From Arcanobacterium phocisimile (GTDB lineage Bacteria > Actinomycetota > Actinomycetes > Actinomycetales > Actinomycetaceae), in the NCBI RefSeq assembly GCF_016904675.1, contig NZ_CP070228.1, positions 496,001-560,000 on the forward strand: DNA of 64,000 nt, read 5' to 3'. The translations under genes were made by a program, and so were the position numbers. A model generated the notes under the pieces. That model was not told the origin of the DNA. It did no database searches and saw only the letters and a list, made by a program, of their open reading frames with translations. Shown here in pieces: positions 37,564-46,001 of this stretch. The first letter of the stretch is position 1. Every line of letters starts with the position of its first letter.

Positions 37564-40236
37564 TTAGCGTTCGCTCAACCGAATAGGTTTGAGCACCACC
37601 GCATTCGCCTCATCGGAGGCATCCAGATCAACAAGCGCCCACAAGCCCCACGCACCAGCGTCGTCCCCAGAATCAAGGACCTGGAGGGTGAGCCAGACTC
37701 GGCCACTGCTGTGGGATTCGAGCAGGTCAGAGGCTTCGTCGTCGTCCATCCCCGCCTGCAATAAATCCGCGAACGACGGATCTTCCAAAATGGAGAAGAA
37801 CTGAGCGCTACGTGCCGCCTGGTCGGTGCCGAGAAAATCGAATTCGTTGAAGTATGGGCCGATCGCGTCCGCCCAACGGTCTGCGTCCCAGCCGGCGTCG
37901 CCGTCGAGACGTTCGAGTTCCTCGTAATCTTCACGATCGAGTAGCTCGATGCGGTTGAACATTTCGTTGCGTACCGCCACGCGCAGTGCATGCTTGTTGC
38001 GGGTGAAAGCAATCGTGCCGTCCTCATTGGCACCGAAGGCAGCTTCTTCACCCTGGACAGAATCCTCCGAACCCAAAGAATTAAGCTCATCGAGGGTAAT
38101 CCGGCCGTCGGCTAAAGCCTCCCATTCGTCGAGCAACGACGAATCGACCGAGCGCACCAAACGCGCCAGCCAATCGATAATGTCTTCAACCTCGTCGGTG
38201 CGGGCAGCCAACGGTATCGACTGGCGCATCGCCCGGTAAACGTCCGTAATATAGCGCAGTAACACTCCCTCAGAGCGGGCCAGATCGTAGCGGGAAATGA
38301 ACTCAGAGAACGTGAGACCTTCTTCGATCAGCTGGCGAACCACAGATTTAGGCTTGAGCTCTTGACCGCGCACCCACGGGTTCGTCTTCGCATACATCTC
38401 TAATGCTGGTTCAAGCAGGTCAGCGAGCGGTTTAGGCCAGGTGACTTCGTCCACGAAAGCCATCCGCTCATCATATTCCACGCCGTCGGCTTTGAGCTTG
38501 CCAATCAGTTCCCCGCGCGCTTGGCGCTGTTGTGCGTAGAGCGCTGGGGTGGGGTCTTCACTGACAGCTTCGATAATCGATACTACGTCTAGTGCGTAGG
38601 TAGCTGAATCCATATCCAACAAGTCAAAGGCAGCTAACGCGAACGGCGCAAGTGGGGAGTTCAGCGCAAAATCGGACGGGACGTCTTTGGTGAAATGAAT
38701 AGCGTTCGTATCGCCATGTTCGGTACGCCAATCGCGATCCTCATGGGTGATAACCCCGGCAGTGCGCAAAGACTGATAGATCGTGATGGCTTTACGTGCC
38801 AGGGTATTGCGCTCGCGGTGTGGTTCGTGGTTGTCGAACAGAATGGTTTTCGCTGCCGCTACCGGGTCAGGGCGCTGCAATAAGTTCAAGATGAGACTGT
38901 GGTCGACTCGCATCCGCGAGGTGAGAGTTTCTGGCTGCGCCTCGATCAACGTATTGAACGTATTTTCCGACCAGCTGATTTCACCTTCGGGAGCTTTAAC
39001 TTTTTGGACGCGCTTAATCTTGGTGGGGTCGTCTCCGGCTTTACGCAGGCGCCGCGCGTTTTCGATTTCGTGTTCAGGGGCTTGGACGACGACGTAGCCG
39101 ACCGTATCGTATCCGGCACGGCCTGCGCGCCCAGCGATTTGGTGGAATTCGCGGGCGGTGATGTGACGTTGTTTCGTGCCGTCGAACTTGGTTAGCGAGG
39201 TCATCAGAACCGTGCGGATGGGCACGTTGATACCGACGCCGAGGGTGTCGGTTCCGCAGATGACGTTGAGGAGTCCAGCCTGGGCGAGACGTTCGACCAA
39301 CCGGCGGTAGCGCGGTAGCAGTCCTGCGTGGTGGACTCCGATGCCGGCACGTAACAGTTTCGAGAGAACCTTTCCAAAGCCAGGGGAGAAGGTGAACGTG
39401 GCGAGAGCTTGCGCAATGCGTTCTTTTTGTTCCTTGGAAATGAGCGCTAGGGATTGCAAGGCGAGAGCTTGAGAGACGGCGTCGCGCTGGGAAAAATGTA
39501 CCGCATAGACCGGTGCCATATGGGTGGCGACGAGTTCTTTGATGACTTCCCCGATCGGTTCTGTCGACCAGGTGAAGTGCAAGGGAACTGGGCGAACGGC
39601 GTCGTCGACGATACTCACGGGCCGGTTGGTCCGCCGGGTGAGATCTGAGGCCAACGTGGTGGTATCTCCCAAGGTAGCTGAGAGTAAGATCTGTTGGGCT
39701 TGGGGCAAGGTAAGTAGCGGGACTTGCCAGGCCCAGCCGCGTTGCGGATCATCGTAGAAATGGAATTCGTCCATGACAACCATGCCGACGTCGGCCTGGT
39801 CGCCTTCGCGCAGTGCAATATTTGCCAAGATTTCTGCGGTTGCACAGATAATAGGGGCGTCAGCGTTGATGGATGAATCTCCGGTAACCATGCCGACGTT
39901 ATGCGCACCAAAATTGCCGATCAGTTCAAAGAACTTTTCAGATACAAGTGCTTTGAGTGGAGCGGTGTAGTAGGCGGTGCGTCCGGTAGCTAGCGCGGTA
40001 AACAGCGCCTGCATTGCGATCATCGACTTACCAGAACCGGTAGGGGTGGAGACGATGACGTGGTCGCCGGAGACGATATTCAGCAACGCTTCGTCCTGGT
40101 GTGGGTACATCTGTTTACCCGTAGAGGTGACCCAGCTACTGAAAGCTTCGTACATATCTTCAGGTGAAGGCGTTAAGCCGTGAGCATCTTCTAACGCGTC
40201 TAATGCAATATTTAGGCCAGGTTCTGCGCTCGTCAT
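37564..40236 (-). CDS. Ski2-like DEAD/DEAH-box helicase with DUF3516 C-terminus
   Basis: 890 residues. Helicase core: Walker A STPTGSGKS (63-71), ATAEIL, DEFH box at 156-159 (usual DEVH/DEAH), LLSATLG, and in the second RecA domain HHAGLLPRYRRLVERL, GTDTLGVGINVP and QIAGRAGRAG. The C-terminal half (about 430-890) corresponds to DUF3516, the actinobacterial form of Ski2/Mtr4-type RNA helicases, believed to unwind structured RNA. A GGAG 7 nt before ATG supports the start. Leads the operon with the YggS gene. Confidence 0.92.
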   Translation of the reverse strand: MTSAEPGLNIALDALEDAHGLTPSPEDMYEAFSSWVTSTGKQMYPHQDEALLNIVSGDHVIVSTPTGSGKSMIAMQALFTALATGRTAYYTAPLKALVSEKFFELIGNFGAHNVGMVTGDSSINADAPIICATAEILANIALREGDQADVGMVVMDEFHFYDDPQRGWAWQVPLLTLPQAQQILLSATLGDTTTLASDLTRRTNRPVSIVDDAVRPVPLHFTWSTEPIGEVIKELVATHMAPVYAVHFSQRDAVSQALALQSLALISKEQKERIAQALATFTFSPGFGKVLSKLLRAGIGVHHAGLLPRYRRLVERLAQAGLLNVICGTDTLGVGINVPIRTVLMTSLTKFDGTKQRHITAREFHQIAGRAGRAGYDTVGYVVVQAPEHEIENARRLRKAGDDPTKIKRVQKVKAPEGEISWSENTFNTLIEAQPETLTSRMRVDHSLILNLLQRPDPVAAAKTILFDNHEPHRERNTLARKAITIYQSLRTAGVITHEDRDWRTEHGDTNAIHFTKDVPSDFALNSPLAPFALAAFDLLDMDSATYALDVVSIIEAVSEDPTPALYAQQRQARGELIGKLKADGVEYDERMAFVDEVTWPKPLADLLEPALEMYAKTNPWVRGQELKPKSVVRQLIEEGLTFSEFISRYDLARSEGVLLRYITDVYRAMRQSIPLAARTDEVEDIIDWLARLVRSVDSSLLDEWEALADGRITLDELNSLGSEDSVQGEEAAFGANEDGTIAFTRNKHALRVAVRNEMFNRIELLDREDYEELERLDGDAGWDADRWADAIGPYFNEFDFLGTDQAARSAQFFSILEDPSFADLLQAGMDDDEASDLLESHSSGRVWLTLQVLDSGDDAGAWGLWALVDLDASDEANAVVLKPIRLSER

Positions 40237-40383
40237 TCATCGTCTCCATCAAAGATATGCCAACACTGTTTAATATATCAGGTTTGCTTGAGGAGCAGCC
40301 GTGATCATAAGTGGAAAGAAAATTGCGAGAATAGGCAATGTCGAACATATTGTGAGGTATTCTAGAGAAAAATATTAAGACAG

Positions 40384-40410
40384 ACAGGAATGGCTAACTG
40401 TCATTCTTGT
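40384..40410. repeat. inverted repeat before the MacAB-like operon
   Basis: ACAGGAATG (40384-40392) and CATTCTTGT (40402-40410), one mismatch, 9-bp spacer, ending 20 bp before the adaptor start codon. A candidate repressor operator. Confidence 0.4.
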
Positions 40411-40430
40411 TCGTATTGAAGGATACGTCC

Positions 40431-41453
40431 ATGGAAGCACACCCAACACGAAAGCTTATCTTCAGCATTATACGACTGATGATTGGTGCGGTCATCGCCG
40501 TCGCACTTGTCAAATTTGCATTCTTTCCTCACCAAGAACCCGTCAAAGAACTCCAAGGCCAAGGGCAGTTTGTGCTTCCAACACTGACTGCTGAACGCGG
40601 AGATATCAAGAACGACACCACGTTTGACGCAACAGTATTGCGTGATGAAGCAAAGTCTGTGAAATCCACAGCTGAAGGCGAAATCGTCCACTTCTTCGTC
40701 GCCGATGGGGCACAAGTCGAACAAGGCGCACCGCTCCTCCAAGTAAAAACCACCACGACCGAACAAGTGAACGTCACCGTGCCGGCGTCGGAAGAAAACG
40801 GAGCAGAAGGGGGAGTGGAGCAACAATCCGTGACGAGTATTTCCTACAATAACGTGCTCGCACCGATGTCTGGCACAGTCAGCTTTGATGCGATGCTCAA
40901 GCAACAGGTCACCTATAATGACGCACTGGGCACAATAGTCCCAGCATCCTTCCATGCAAGCGTCAACGTCACCCCAGACCAGCTCTATGCGTTGCAGTCC
41001 ATCCCGCAGGAAGCAGAAGTCGTTATCGCTGACGGGCCAGCACCCTTCATGTGTACGAACCTGCACACCACCTCCGCTAAATCCACCGGTCAATCAGCAG
41101 ATGGCGCATCGCAAAGCTCCACTCCGATCCTCACCTGCGACATTCCAGTAGACCAAACAGTCTTTGACGGTATCAAAGCAAAACTCAATATTGCTGGCGA
41201 ACAGGTCACTGATGCACTCTTGCTCCCAGTTACCGCGGTAGAAGGACGATTCCGGGAAGGCAAAGTGTATCTTCCAGCTGAAGGAAATGGCAGCGATCCG
41301 ACCCCAGTGGTTGTCAAACTTGGAATTAATGACGGTAGTCGAGTCGTCATCACCGAAGGTCTGGACGAAAACACTGAAGTATTAGAATTCGTCCCACGTA
41401 CTTCCCAAGACGACCAAGACCCGAACGATCCGATGACCATGATGGGGTACTAG
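40431..41453 (+). CDS. MacA/HlyD-like efflux adaptor
   Basis: 340 residues with one N-terminal membrane segment (about 10-30) and the rest outside. A biotinyl-lipoyl-like hairpin is visible (STAEGEIVHFFVADGAQVEQGAPLLQV with its return strand LAPMSGTVSFDAMLKQQVTYNDALGTI), then a beta-barrel domain (VTPDQLYALQSIPQEAEVVI) and a membrane-proximal part (VDQTVFDGIKAKLNIAGEQV, VVITEGLDENTEVLEF). In Gram-positives such adaptors assist MacB-type permeases, here the next two genes. AAGGA 7 nt before ATG 40431 supports the start. Substrate unknown. Confidence 0.85.
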   Translation: MEAHPTRKLIFSIIRLMIGAVIAVALVKFAFFPHQEPVKELQGQGQFVLPTLTAERGDIKNDTTFDATVLRDEAKSVKSTAEGEIVHFFVADGAQVEQGAPLLQVKTTTTEQVNVTVPASEENGAEGGVEQQSVTSISYNNVLAPMSGTVSFDAMLKQQVTYNDALGTIVPASFHASVNVTPDQLYALQSIPQEAEVVIADGPAPFMCTNLHTTSAKSTGQSADGASQSSTPILTCDIPVDQTVFDGIKAKLNIAGEQVTDALLLPVTAVEGRFREGKVYLPAEGNGSDPTPVVVKLGINDGSRVVITEGLDENTEVLEFVPRTSQDDQDPNDPMTMMGY

Positions 41454-41462
41454 GAGTAATTG

Positions 41463-42197
41463 ATGCTGAAATTACGCGATATTACCCGAACAGTAACGTT
41501 ACCCAACGGCCAAGATCTCCACATTTTGCGTGGAGTAAACTGTGATGTGGCTGCCGGGGAACACATCTCCATTGTTGGACATTCCGGAACCGGAAAATCA
41601 ACGCTCCTTAATATCATCGGCTTACTCGACCAACCCACAAGCGGAACATATACGTGGGATGGTGACGACGTCGTTGGTTTATCTGACGCACAGCGGTCGC
41701 GGTTGCGCGGAGAATCAGTAGGATTTGTATTCCAACAGTTTAATTTATTTCCGGCACGAACAGTGTTGAACAACGTCGAAATACCATTGTTTTACAACTC
41801 TGGTCTTGAACTGTACCAACGCCACGAAAAAGCAGCGCAGGTGTTGAATTCGGTTGGGTTAGGCGACCGCTTGGATGCGTTTCCGAGCCAACTTTCTGGT
41901 GGAGAACAGCAACGAGTGGCGATCGCACGTGCGTTGATTCGTCAGCCGCGTCTGATTTTGGCTGATGAACCAACCGGCGCACTCGATCCCGATACCGGAA
42001 TGCGTGTGATGGAGGTACTCGAGCAGGCTGCGCGGGAAAACAATGCGGCTCTGATCGTCATTAGTCATGATATGAATATTGCGCAACGAGCCGACACTGT
42101 GTATCGGATAGCTGACGGGGTGCTAACCCAGATCGACAGCGCAAGTTCGCATTTTACGCGCGTGGGGCTGCGAGTATCGAAGAAGGTGGACGACTGA
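41463..42197 (+). CDS. MacB/LolD-like ABC transporter ATPase
   Basis: 244 residues with all motifs intact: Walker [10 protein letters not shown] (39-47), Q-loop VFQQFNLFP, signature [15 protein letters not shown], Walker [14 protein letters not shown]-loop ISHD. Powers the permease encoded next. AGGAG 6 nt before ATG 41463. The stop overlaps the permease start by one base (TGATG), so they are coupled. It serves as a useful contrast to the degenerate ATPase at 7557-8282. Confidence 0.94.
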   Translation: MLKLRDITRTVTLPNGQDLHILRGVNCDVAAGEHISIVGHSGTGKSTLLNIIGLLDQPTSGTYTWDGDDVVGLSDAQRSRLRGESVGFVFQQFNLFPARTVLNNVEIPLFYNSGLELYQRHEKAAQVLNSVGLGDRLDAFPSQLSGGEQQRVAIARALIRQPRLILADEPTGALDPDTGMRVMEVLEQAARENNAALIVISHDMNIAQRADTVYRIADGVLTQIDSASSHFTRVGLRVSKKVDD

Positions 42198-43513
42198 TGA
42201 TTCACAACTTTATTGGGGCCATTATTGAGGCGTGGGAAGAAGTTAAAATCAACCGGGCGCGCGTTATCTTGTCCCTGATTGGGGTGGGAGCTGCCGTATG
42301 GGCGATGGCAACGGTTATCGCCCTAGGTGCGATGTTGAACGAAAGCCAACAGCGCAGTATCGCCCATTGGAATGGTCAGCCTGGCACAATTACTGTCACT
42401 GCGTATGAGAAAACCGCTGGTGGGCCGAATTTTGCTGAGCCCATGTCCGAGACGACCACAGCTGAACAGCGCGCGTCGAAAGCCGAATATTTCCGTCACG
42501 CTGTCGAGCAGACAGTCGATAAGTTGGGAATTACGTTGTGGACGACGAAACTCGAGTTTCCAATCAAGTCGTTGGACGCTCCTGGGTTTGAGCCATGTCC
42601 GCAACCATATGCTGATATGTGCCTGGGTGCGCATCCGTCAGGAGTGGCGGTAGATCCAGATTATTTTGCGTTGCACGCGCACAATCTTGTGGACGGGCGG
42701 TTCCTCCAAGCCAATGATGGCCAGTTGCAAATGAATCCGGTGGTGATTAACGAATCAGCGTGGGCAACGTTGGGCCGTCCGCCGGTAGCTACATATCCGA
42801 GATTGTGGCTCGACGCAGAACATAAACGTTCAGTGACCGTGGTAGGCGTGATAAAAAACGTTAACGTCTACGAAAGTGCGACGCTCTACATTCCAGCCCA
42901 AGCGCAAGCATACGTTTTCCCGGAACTGGCTCACGGAGAAAATCCACTATTCCTCTTCTTGCCGCCACGCGGTGACGAAGAGCAAGCAAAGAACGTCTCT
43001 GAAGCAGTACTGGGTTCATTCCTAGGAGATTCGTATGACGTCAATGCCTATTGGGACGAAGGATATGCTGAACAGAGCGCGCAACAAGGTCGAGTCATGC
43101 AAATGGTAGTTGCTGGAATCGGCGGTATAGTCATTCTCTTGGGTGCGCTGGGATTGTTGACGATGAGCATCGTGACAGTCAAAACGCGTATTCGCGAGAT
43201 TGGTATTCGGCGAGCAGTAGGAGCCTCGGCCCGTCGGGTATTCTTCGCAGTTTTCTTAGAATCTGTTGTGGCAACAACTATTGCTGGATTTGTCGGTGTG
43301 GTGTTATCTGTGTTGACTATTCGAGTATTGCCCAAACTAGGCGTAGGGGGATTTCTGTTTAACGAGTTTTCTGATATCGCTGCGACTATTGCCTATCCGA
43401 TGCAGGCAGCGTTGATCGGAGTAGGGATCTCTGCAACTGTGGGTGCCTTATGCGGAATTATTCCGGCAACGATTGCGGTGAAGATGCGTCCGATTGACGC
43501 AATTCGCTTCTAG
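42197..43513 (+). CDS. MacB-like ABC transporter permease
   Basis: 438 residues: membrane segment near the N-terminus (about 20-45), a large extracytoplasmic MacB_PCD domain (about 50-285), then three membrane segments (about 300-325, 345-375, 400-425) forming the FtsX domain with REIGIRRAVGASARRVFFAVFLES. Third gene of the adaptor-ATPase-permease operon, a tripartite exporter adapted to a single membrane. A strong hairpin follows. Substrate could be peptides, lipids or antibiotics; nothing here decides. Confidence 0.92.
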   Translation: MIHNFIGAIIEAWEEVKINRARVILSLIGVGAAVWAMATVIALGAMLNESQQRSIAHWNGQPGTITVTAYEKTAGGPNFAEPMSETTTAEQRASKAEYFRHAVEQTVDKLGITLWTTKLEFPIKSLDAPGFEPCPQPYADMCLGAHPSGVAVDPDYFALHAHNLVDGRFLQANDGQLQMNPVVINESAWATLGRPPVATYPRLWLDAEHKRSVTVVGVIKNVNVYESATLYIPAQAQAYVFPELAHGENPLFLFLPPRGDEEQAKNVSEAVLGSFLGDSYDVNAYWDEGYAEQSAQQGRVMQMVVAGIGGIVILLGALGLLTMSIVTVKTRIREIGIRRAVGASARRVFFAVFLESVVATTIAGFVGVVLSVLTIRVLPKLGVGGFLFNEFSDIAATIAYPMQAALIGVGISATVGALCGIIPATIAVKMRPIDAIRF

Positions 43514-43540
43514 CGAGGATCATTGGCTACAAAGACAAAC

Positions 43541-43576
43541 TCATGGGGCGGTCCGGAAAACCGGACCGCCCCATGA
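43541..43576. terminator. terminator hairpin after the MacAB-like operon
   Basis: Perfect inverted repeat CATGGGGCGGTCCGG / its complement (43542-43556 and 43561-43575) with an AAAA loop, extended by one pair. It lies between the permease stop and the tRNA-Lys genes on the other strand, so it probably ends transcription from both sides. Confidence 0.82.
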
Positions 43577-43581
43577 TGTGG

Positions 43582-43654
43582 TACACCGCCTGGGACTTGA
43601 ACCCAGAACCCTCTGATTAAGAGTCAGATGCTCTGCCAGTTGAGCTAGCGGTGC
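43582..43654 (-). tRNA. tRNA-Lys (CTT), downstream copy
   Basis: 73 nt cloverleaf: acceptor GCACCGC/GCGGTGT, anticodon loop ACTCTTAA with CTT, T-loop GGTTCAAGTCC. Identical to the copy 60 bp upstream on the same strand. CCA is not encoded. Confidence 0.96.
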
Positions 43655-43714
43655 TCACCAAGAACCAAGTTCCTGGGAATTAAAATCCCCAGACGAATCT
43701 AGGGATTTTACTCG

Positions 43715-43787
43715 TACACCGCCTGGGACTTGAACCCAGAACCCTCTGATTAAGAGTCAGATGCTCTGCCAGTTGAGCTAGCGGTGC
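43715..43787 (-). tRNA. tRNA-Lys (CTT), promoter-proximal copy
   Basis: Same 73-nt sequence as the other tRNA-Lys, transcribed first from the promoter at 43800-43829. A TAAAATCCC/GGGATTTTA hairpin (43681-43710) lies between the two copies. Confidence 0.96.
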
Positions 43788-43799
43788 GCAACAGCTAAT

Positions 43800-43829
43800 A
43801 CTGTATCGCACCGATGTTTTCCAGAGCAA
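43800..43829 (-). promoter_or_regulatory. tRNA-Lys promoter
   Basis: On the minus strand TTGCTC (43824-43829) and TACAGT (43800-43805) with an 18-bp spacer, 12 nt before the tRNA 5' end. Confidence 0.55.
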
Positions 43830-43899
43830 ATCTTTAGCGAAAATTTCTGTGTGATCACAGGCACCCTTTTTGGAGGAGTTGCGACGGATAGGCGGGTAG

Positions 43900-44520
43900 T
43901 TACCCCACGTTCCGCGTCAATACTGCGCCTGCTGAAGAGAAACCTTGCTTGGCAAAGTAGTCCGGATCAGTTGTTGCTTCAGCTTCGATGCGTAACTGAT
44001 CAATTCCGAGCTGAGAGAAGAACTCCGTTTGCGCATAAACGTAGCGGCCAGGACCCAAATCGCGGAAGCGAGGGGTGACGTAATCCGCCAAAATCGTTGC
44101 TTGCGAGTTCGCCGTCGTCATCGCAAAAATTCCGACAAGTTCATCTTCGTGAAGGATTAACTGGATCTGTGCGTTGGAGATAGCGTCGAGTGAGAAGTTT
44201 GGGTAATTAGCCTTGATGTCCGTCGAATTTCGAGAAATAAAATGCTGGACGAGTGGATCTGAAGCTCGGGCTTGAACTACGGCGTAGCCACGCGGTGGTG
44301 TGCTGTCGCCTCGAGAAAGTCTAATAAGCCAGTAGGCATCGATGCCAACAATGACTGAATTCATAGCCGCGTACGGCCAGATACCGAAATAAGCGTTGTA
44401 AATCGTAGCGATTAGAGAACCGGTTAAGTTGAGAATTCGGAACCGTCGCACGCTGGGTATCCATAACGATAAAACAACCAGCACTGAACCTGTCCAGCCT
44501 ATAACTTCCCACCAGTTCAT
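43900..44520 (-). CDS. YgjV-like membrane domain fused to an acetyltransferase-like domain
   Basis: 206 residues in two parts. The N-terminal 70 residues hold three hydrophobic segments with GWTGSVLVVLSLWIPSVR and NLTGSLIATIYNAYFGIWPY, resembling the YgjV family of small inner-membrane proteins (related in style to PnuC). The remaining part (about 80-206) has a GNAT-like layout with ELVGIFAMTT, a long helix GPGRYVYAQTEFFSQLG, and YFAKQGF near the end. Such a fusion suggests a membrane-tethered acyltransferase or ligand-binding domain; function unknown. GAGGGA about 5 nt before ATG supports the start. Confidence 0.7.
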   Translation of the reverse strand: MNWWEVIGWTGSVLVVLSLWIPSVRRFRILNLTGSLIATIYNAYFGIWPYAAMNSVIVGIDAYWLIRLSRGDSTPPRGYAVVQARASDPLVQHFISRNSTDIKANYPNFSLDAISNAQIQLILHEDELVGIFAMTTANSQATILADYVTPRFRDLGPGRYVYAQTEFFSQLGIDQLRIEAEATTDPDYFAKQGFSSAGAVLTRNVG

Positions 44521-44725
44521 AAAAATCCCTCAATCGTTGAAAAATCTGTTGAATATAAGGCTATAGCCTACCGTGAAATGAGAGAAAAATCTGGCAAGTG
44601 AAGTATGAATAAGGCGAATGGGCGCACAACCAGATAGACTTGTCTTGATTTGGGTTTCCACCCAATTTTATGAACGCTGTGCGTGGCATGGCATCTTCGT
44701 AGACGTGAATGAAAAGGCGGTAAGT

Positions 44726-45655
44726 GTGTCTGCACCAATCGTGACTCTAGCAACATCAGCAGAACTTCCACATTTGGATGCGGATGAACAAAACCTTCCC
44801 GATGCGTTACGTGAACGTGGCCTAGAACCGAAAATTGCCGTCTGGGATGATCCTTCCGTGAATTGGGATGAGGCAGGCACAGTGATTATCCGTTCTGTCC
44901 GCGATTATGCGCGAGATCGGCAAAAGTTTATTAACTGGGCTGCGTCTTTGCCGCGTGTGCTAAATTCTGCCAACACAATCGCGTGGAATTCCGATAAGCA
45001 TTACCTCCAAGTTCTAGAAAAGTATGGTTTGCCGATGATTCCGACCACTTGGCTGGAACCATCCCAAGGTTTATCGAAGCAGCAAATCCATTCGCGTTTC
45101 CCAGCTTCGGGAGATTTCGTTGTCAAGCCTGCTGTGGCATCTGGTGGGCGTGGGTCTGGCAGGTACTCAGCAGTTGATGCTCAGCAACGTGGTGAGGCTG
45201 TTGAACATGCTATGTATGAACTTTCCCAAGGGCGTACTGTGATGGTTCAGCGTTACCTCGAAGAGATTGACAGTCAGGGCGAAACCTCGCTGGTTTATCT
45301 CAATGGCCTTCCCTCATATCAAGTTGAAAAAGAAGCAATGCTTCATCCACGTTTCCGTAGTCTTGGTGAAGAAGTCGTGATCGAAGAAGTTGCTCATGCG
45401 ACATATGCGACTGAAGAAACGTGGCGTTGGGGAGAACGTATTCGTAAAGCTCTGCATAATCACATCAAAGACGTTAACGGCAAAGACGAATTGCTGTTGT
45501 TTAACCGTGTTGACATTGTCCGCGGAGATGAAAATTCTCGCGAGGAATTCTATGTCGTCGAGATTTCACTTATCGATGGTTCCCTCTATCTGAGCCAAAA
45601 TGAAGAGAATCTCAATATGTTTGCCGACGCTATCCAGATGCGTGTCGATTGGTGA
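44726..45655 (+). CDS. ATP-grasp domain protein
   Basis: 309 residues. Starts with a pre-ATP-grasp strand (PIVTLATSAELPHLDADEQ), then the central domain (SDKHYLQVLEKYGLPMIPTTWL) and the ATP-binding core with FVVKPAVASGGRGSGRYS, VMVQRYLEEIDSQGETSLVYLNG and, near the end, YVVEISLIDGSLYL. These enzymes join a carboxylate to an amine or thiol using ATP; relatives include the cycloserine ligase DcsG and glutathione-synthetase-like proteins. Substrate unknown. GTG 44726, with AAAGGCGG 5 nt upstream, is preferred to the longer frame from 44618. Confidence 0.82.
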   Translation: MSAPIVTLATSAELPHLDADEQNLPDALRERGLEPKIAVWDDPSVNWDEAGTVIIRSVRDYARDRQKFINWAASLPRVLNSANTIAWNSDKHYLQVLEKYGLPMIPTTWLEPSQGLSKQQIHSRFPASGDFVVKPAVASGGRGSGRYSAVDAQQRGEAVEHAMYELSQGRTVMVQRYLEEIDSQGETSLVYLNGLPSYQVEKEAMLHPRFRSLGEEVVIEEVAHATYATEETWRWGERIRKALHNHIKDVNGKDELLLFNRVDIVRGDENSREEFYVVEISLIDGSLYLSQNEENLNMFADAIQMRVDW

Positions 45656-45700
45656 CCCTAATCACGCACTGAATAATTAGCGTCTGAGAGAGAAACTCGG

Positions 45701-45706
45701 TATAGT
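45701..45706 (+). promoter_or_regulatory. -10 of tRNA-His promoter
   Basis: TATAGT 25 nt before the tRNA; the -35 is weak. Confidence 0.4.
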
Positions 45707-45730
45707 TTTTCTTCGTTGCAGTGCAACAAT

Positions 45731-45803
45731 GGTGGCTGTAGCTCAGTGGTAGAGCACCTGGTTGTGGTCCAGGGGGTCGCGGGTTCAATCCCCGTCAGCC
45801 ACC
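45731..45803 (+). tRNA. tRNA-His (GTG)
   Basis: Cloverleaf with acceptor GTGGCTG/CAGCCAC, anticodon GTG in CTGGTTGTGGTCCAG and T-loop GGGTTCAATCCCC. A G at 45731 provides the encoded G-1 expected of tRNA-His, opposite C at 45803. Confidence 0.96.
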
Positions 45804-45808
45804 CGATT

Positions 45809-45840
45809 AAAGATCGTTGGTTTTCCAACGATCTTTTTCT
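45809..45840 (+). terminator. terminator after tRNA-His
   Basis: AAAGATCGTTGG pairs with CCAACGATCTTT (TTTT loop), continuing into a T-rich tail; a classic intrinsic terminator immediately after the tRNA. Confidence 0.92.
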
Positions 45841-45893
45841 TTCTCCAAGAAGGGTTTTGTGTACCGCTGCACAAGCGCACAACGAAAAATAAT

Positions 45894-45931
45894 AGGTGTG
45901 CCGGTGGGAGGATAATCCTACCGGCACACCT
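45894..45931 (-). terminator. terminator after orn
   Basis: GGTGTGCCGGT/ACCGGCACACC hairpin with further inner pairs, followed on the minus strand by ATTATTTTTCG. It lies about 70 bp downstream of the orn stop. Confidence 0.75.
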
Positions 45932-46001
45932 GGGAATTGAAACCGTATCCTGTGTTCGCAGGTAAGCCCGCTCAGGCCTTACCGTTTGCCATATAGTTCA
46001 C

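Noticed and set aside
40401-41093. 230-codon minus-strand ORF inside the efflux adaptor
   Set aside because: Cysteine- and phenylalanine-rich translation typical of antisense frames; the plus strand encodes a recognisable adaptor with a good ribosome-binding site.
45658-45927. 89-codon minus-strand ORF over tRNA-His
   Set aside because: Includes the antisense of a tRNA and its terminator; the translated stretch (GIEPATPWTTTRCSTTELQ) is the familiar false product of antisense tRNA.
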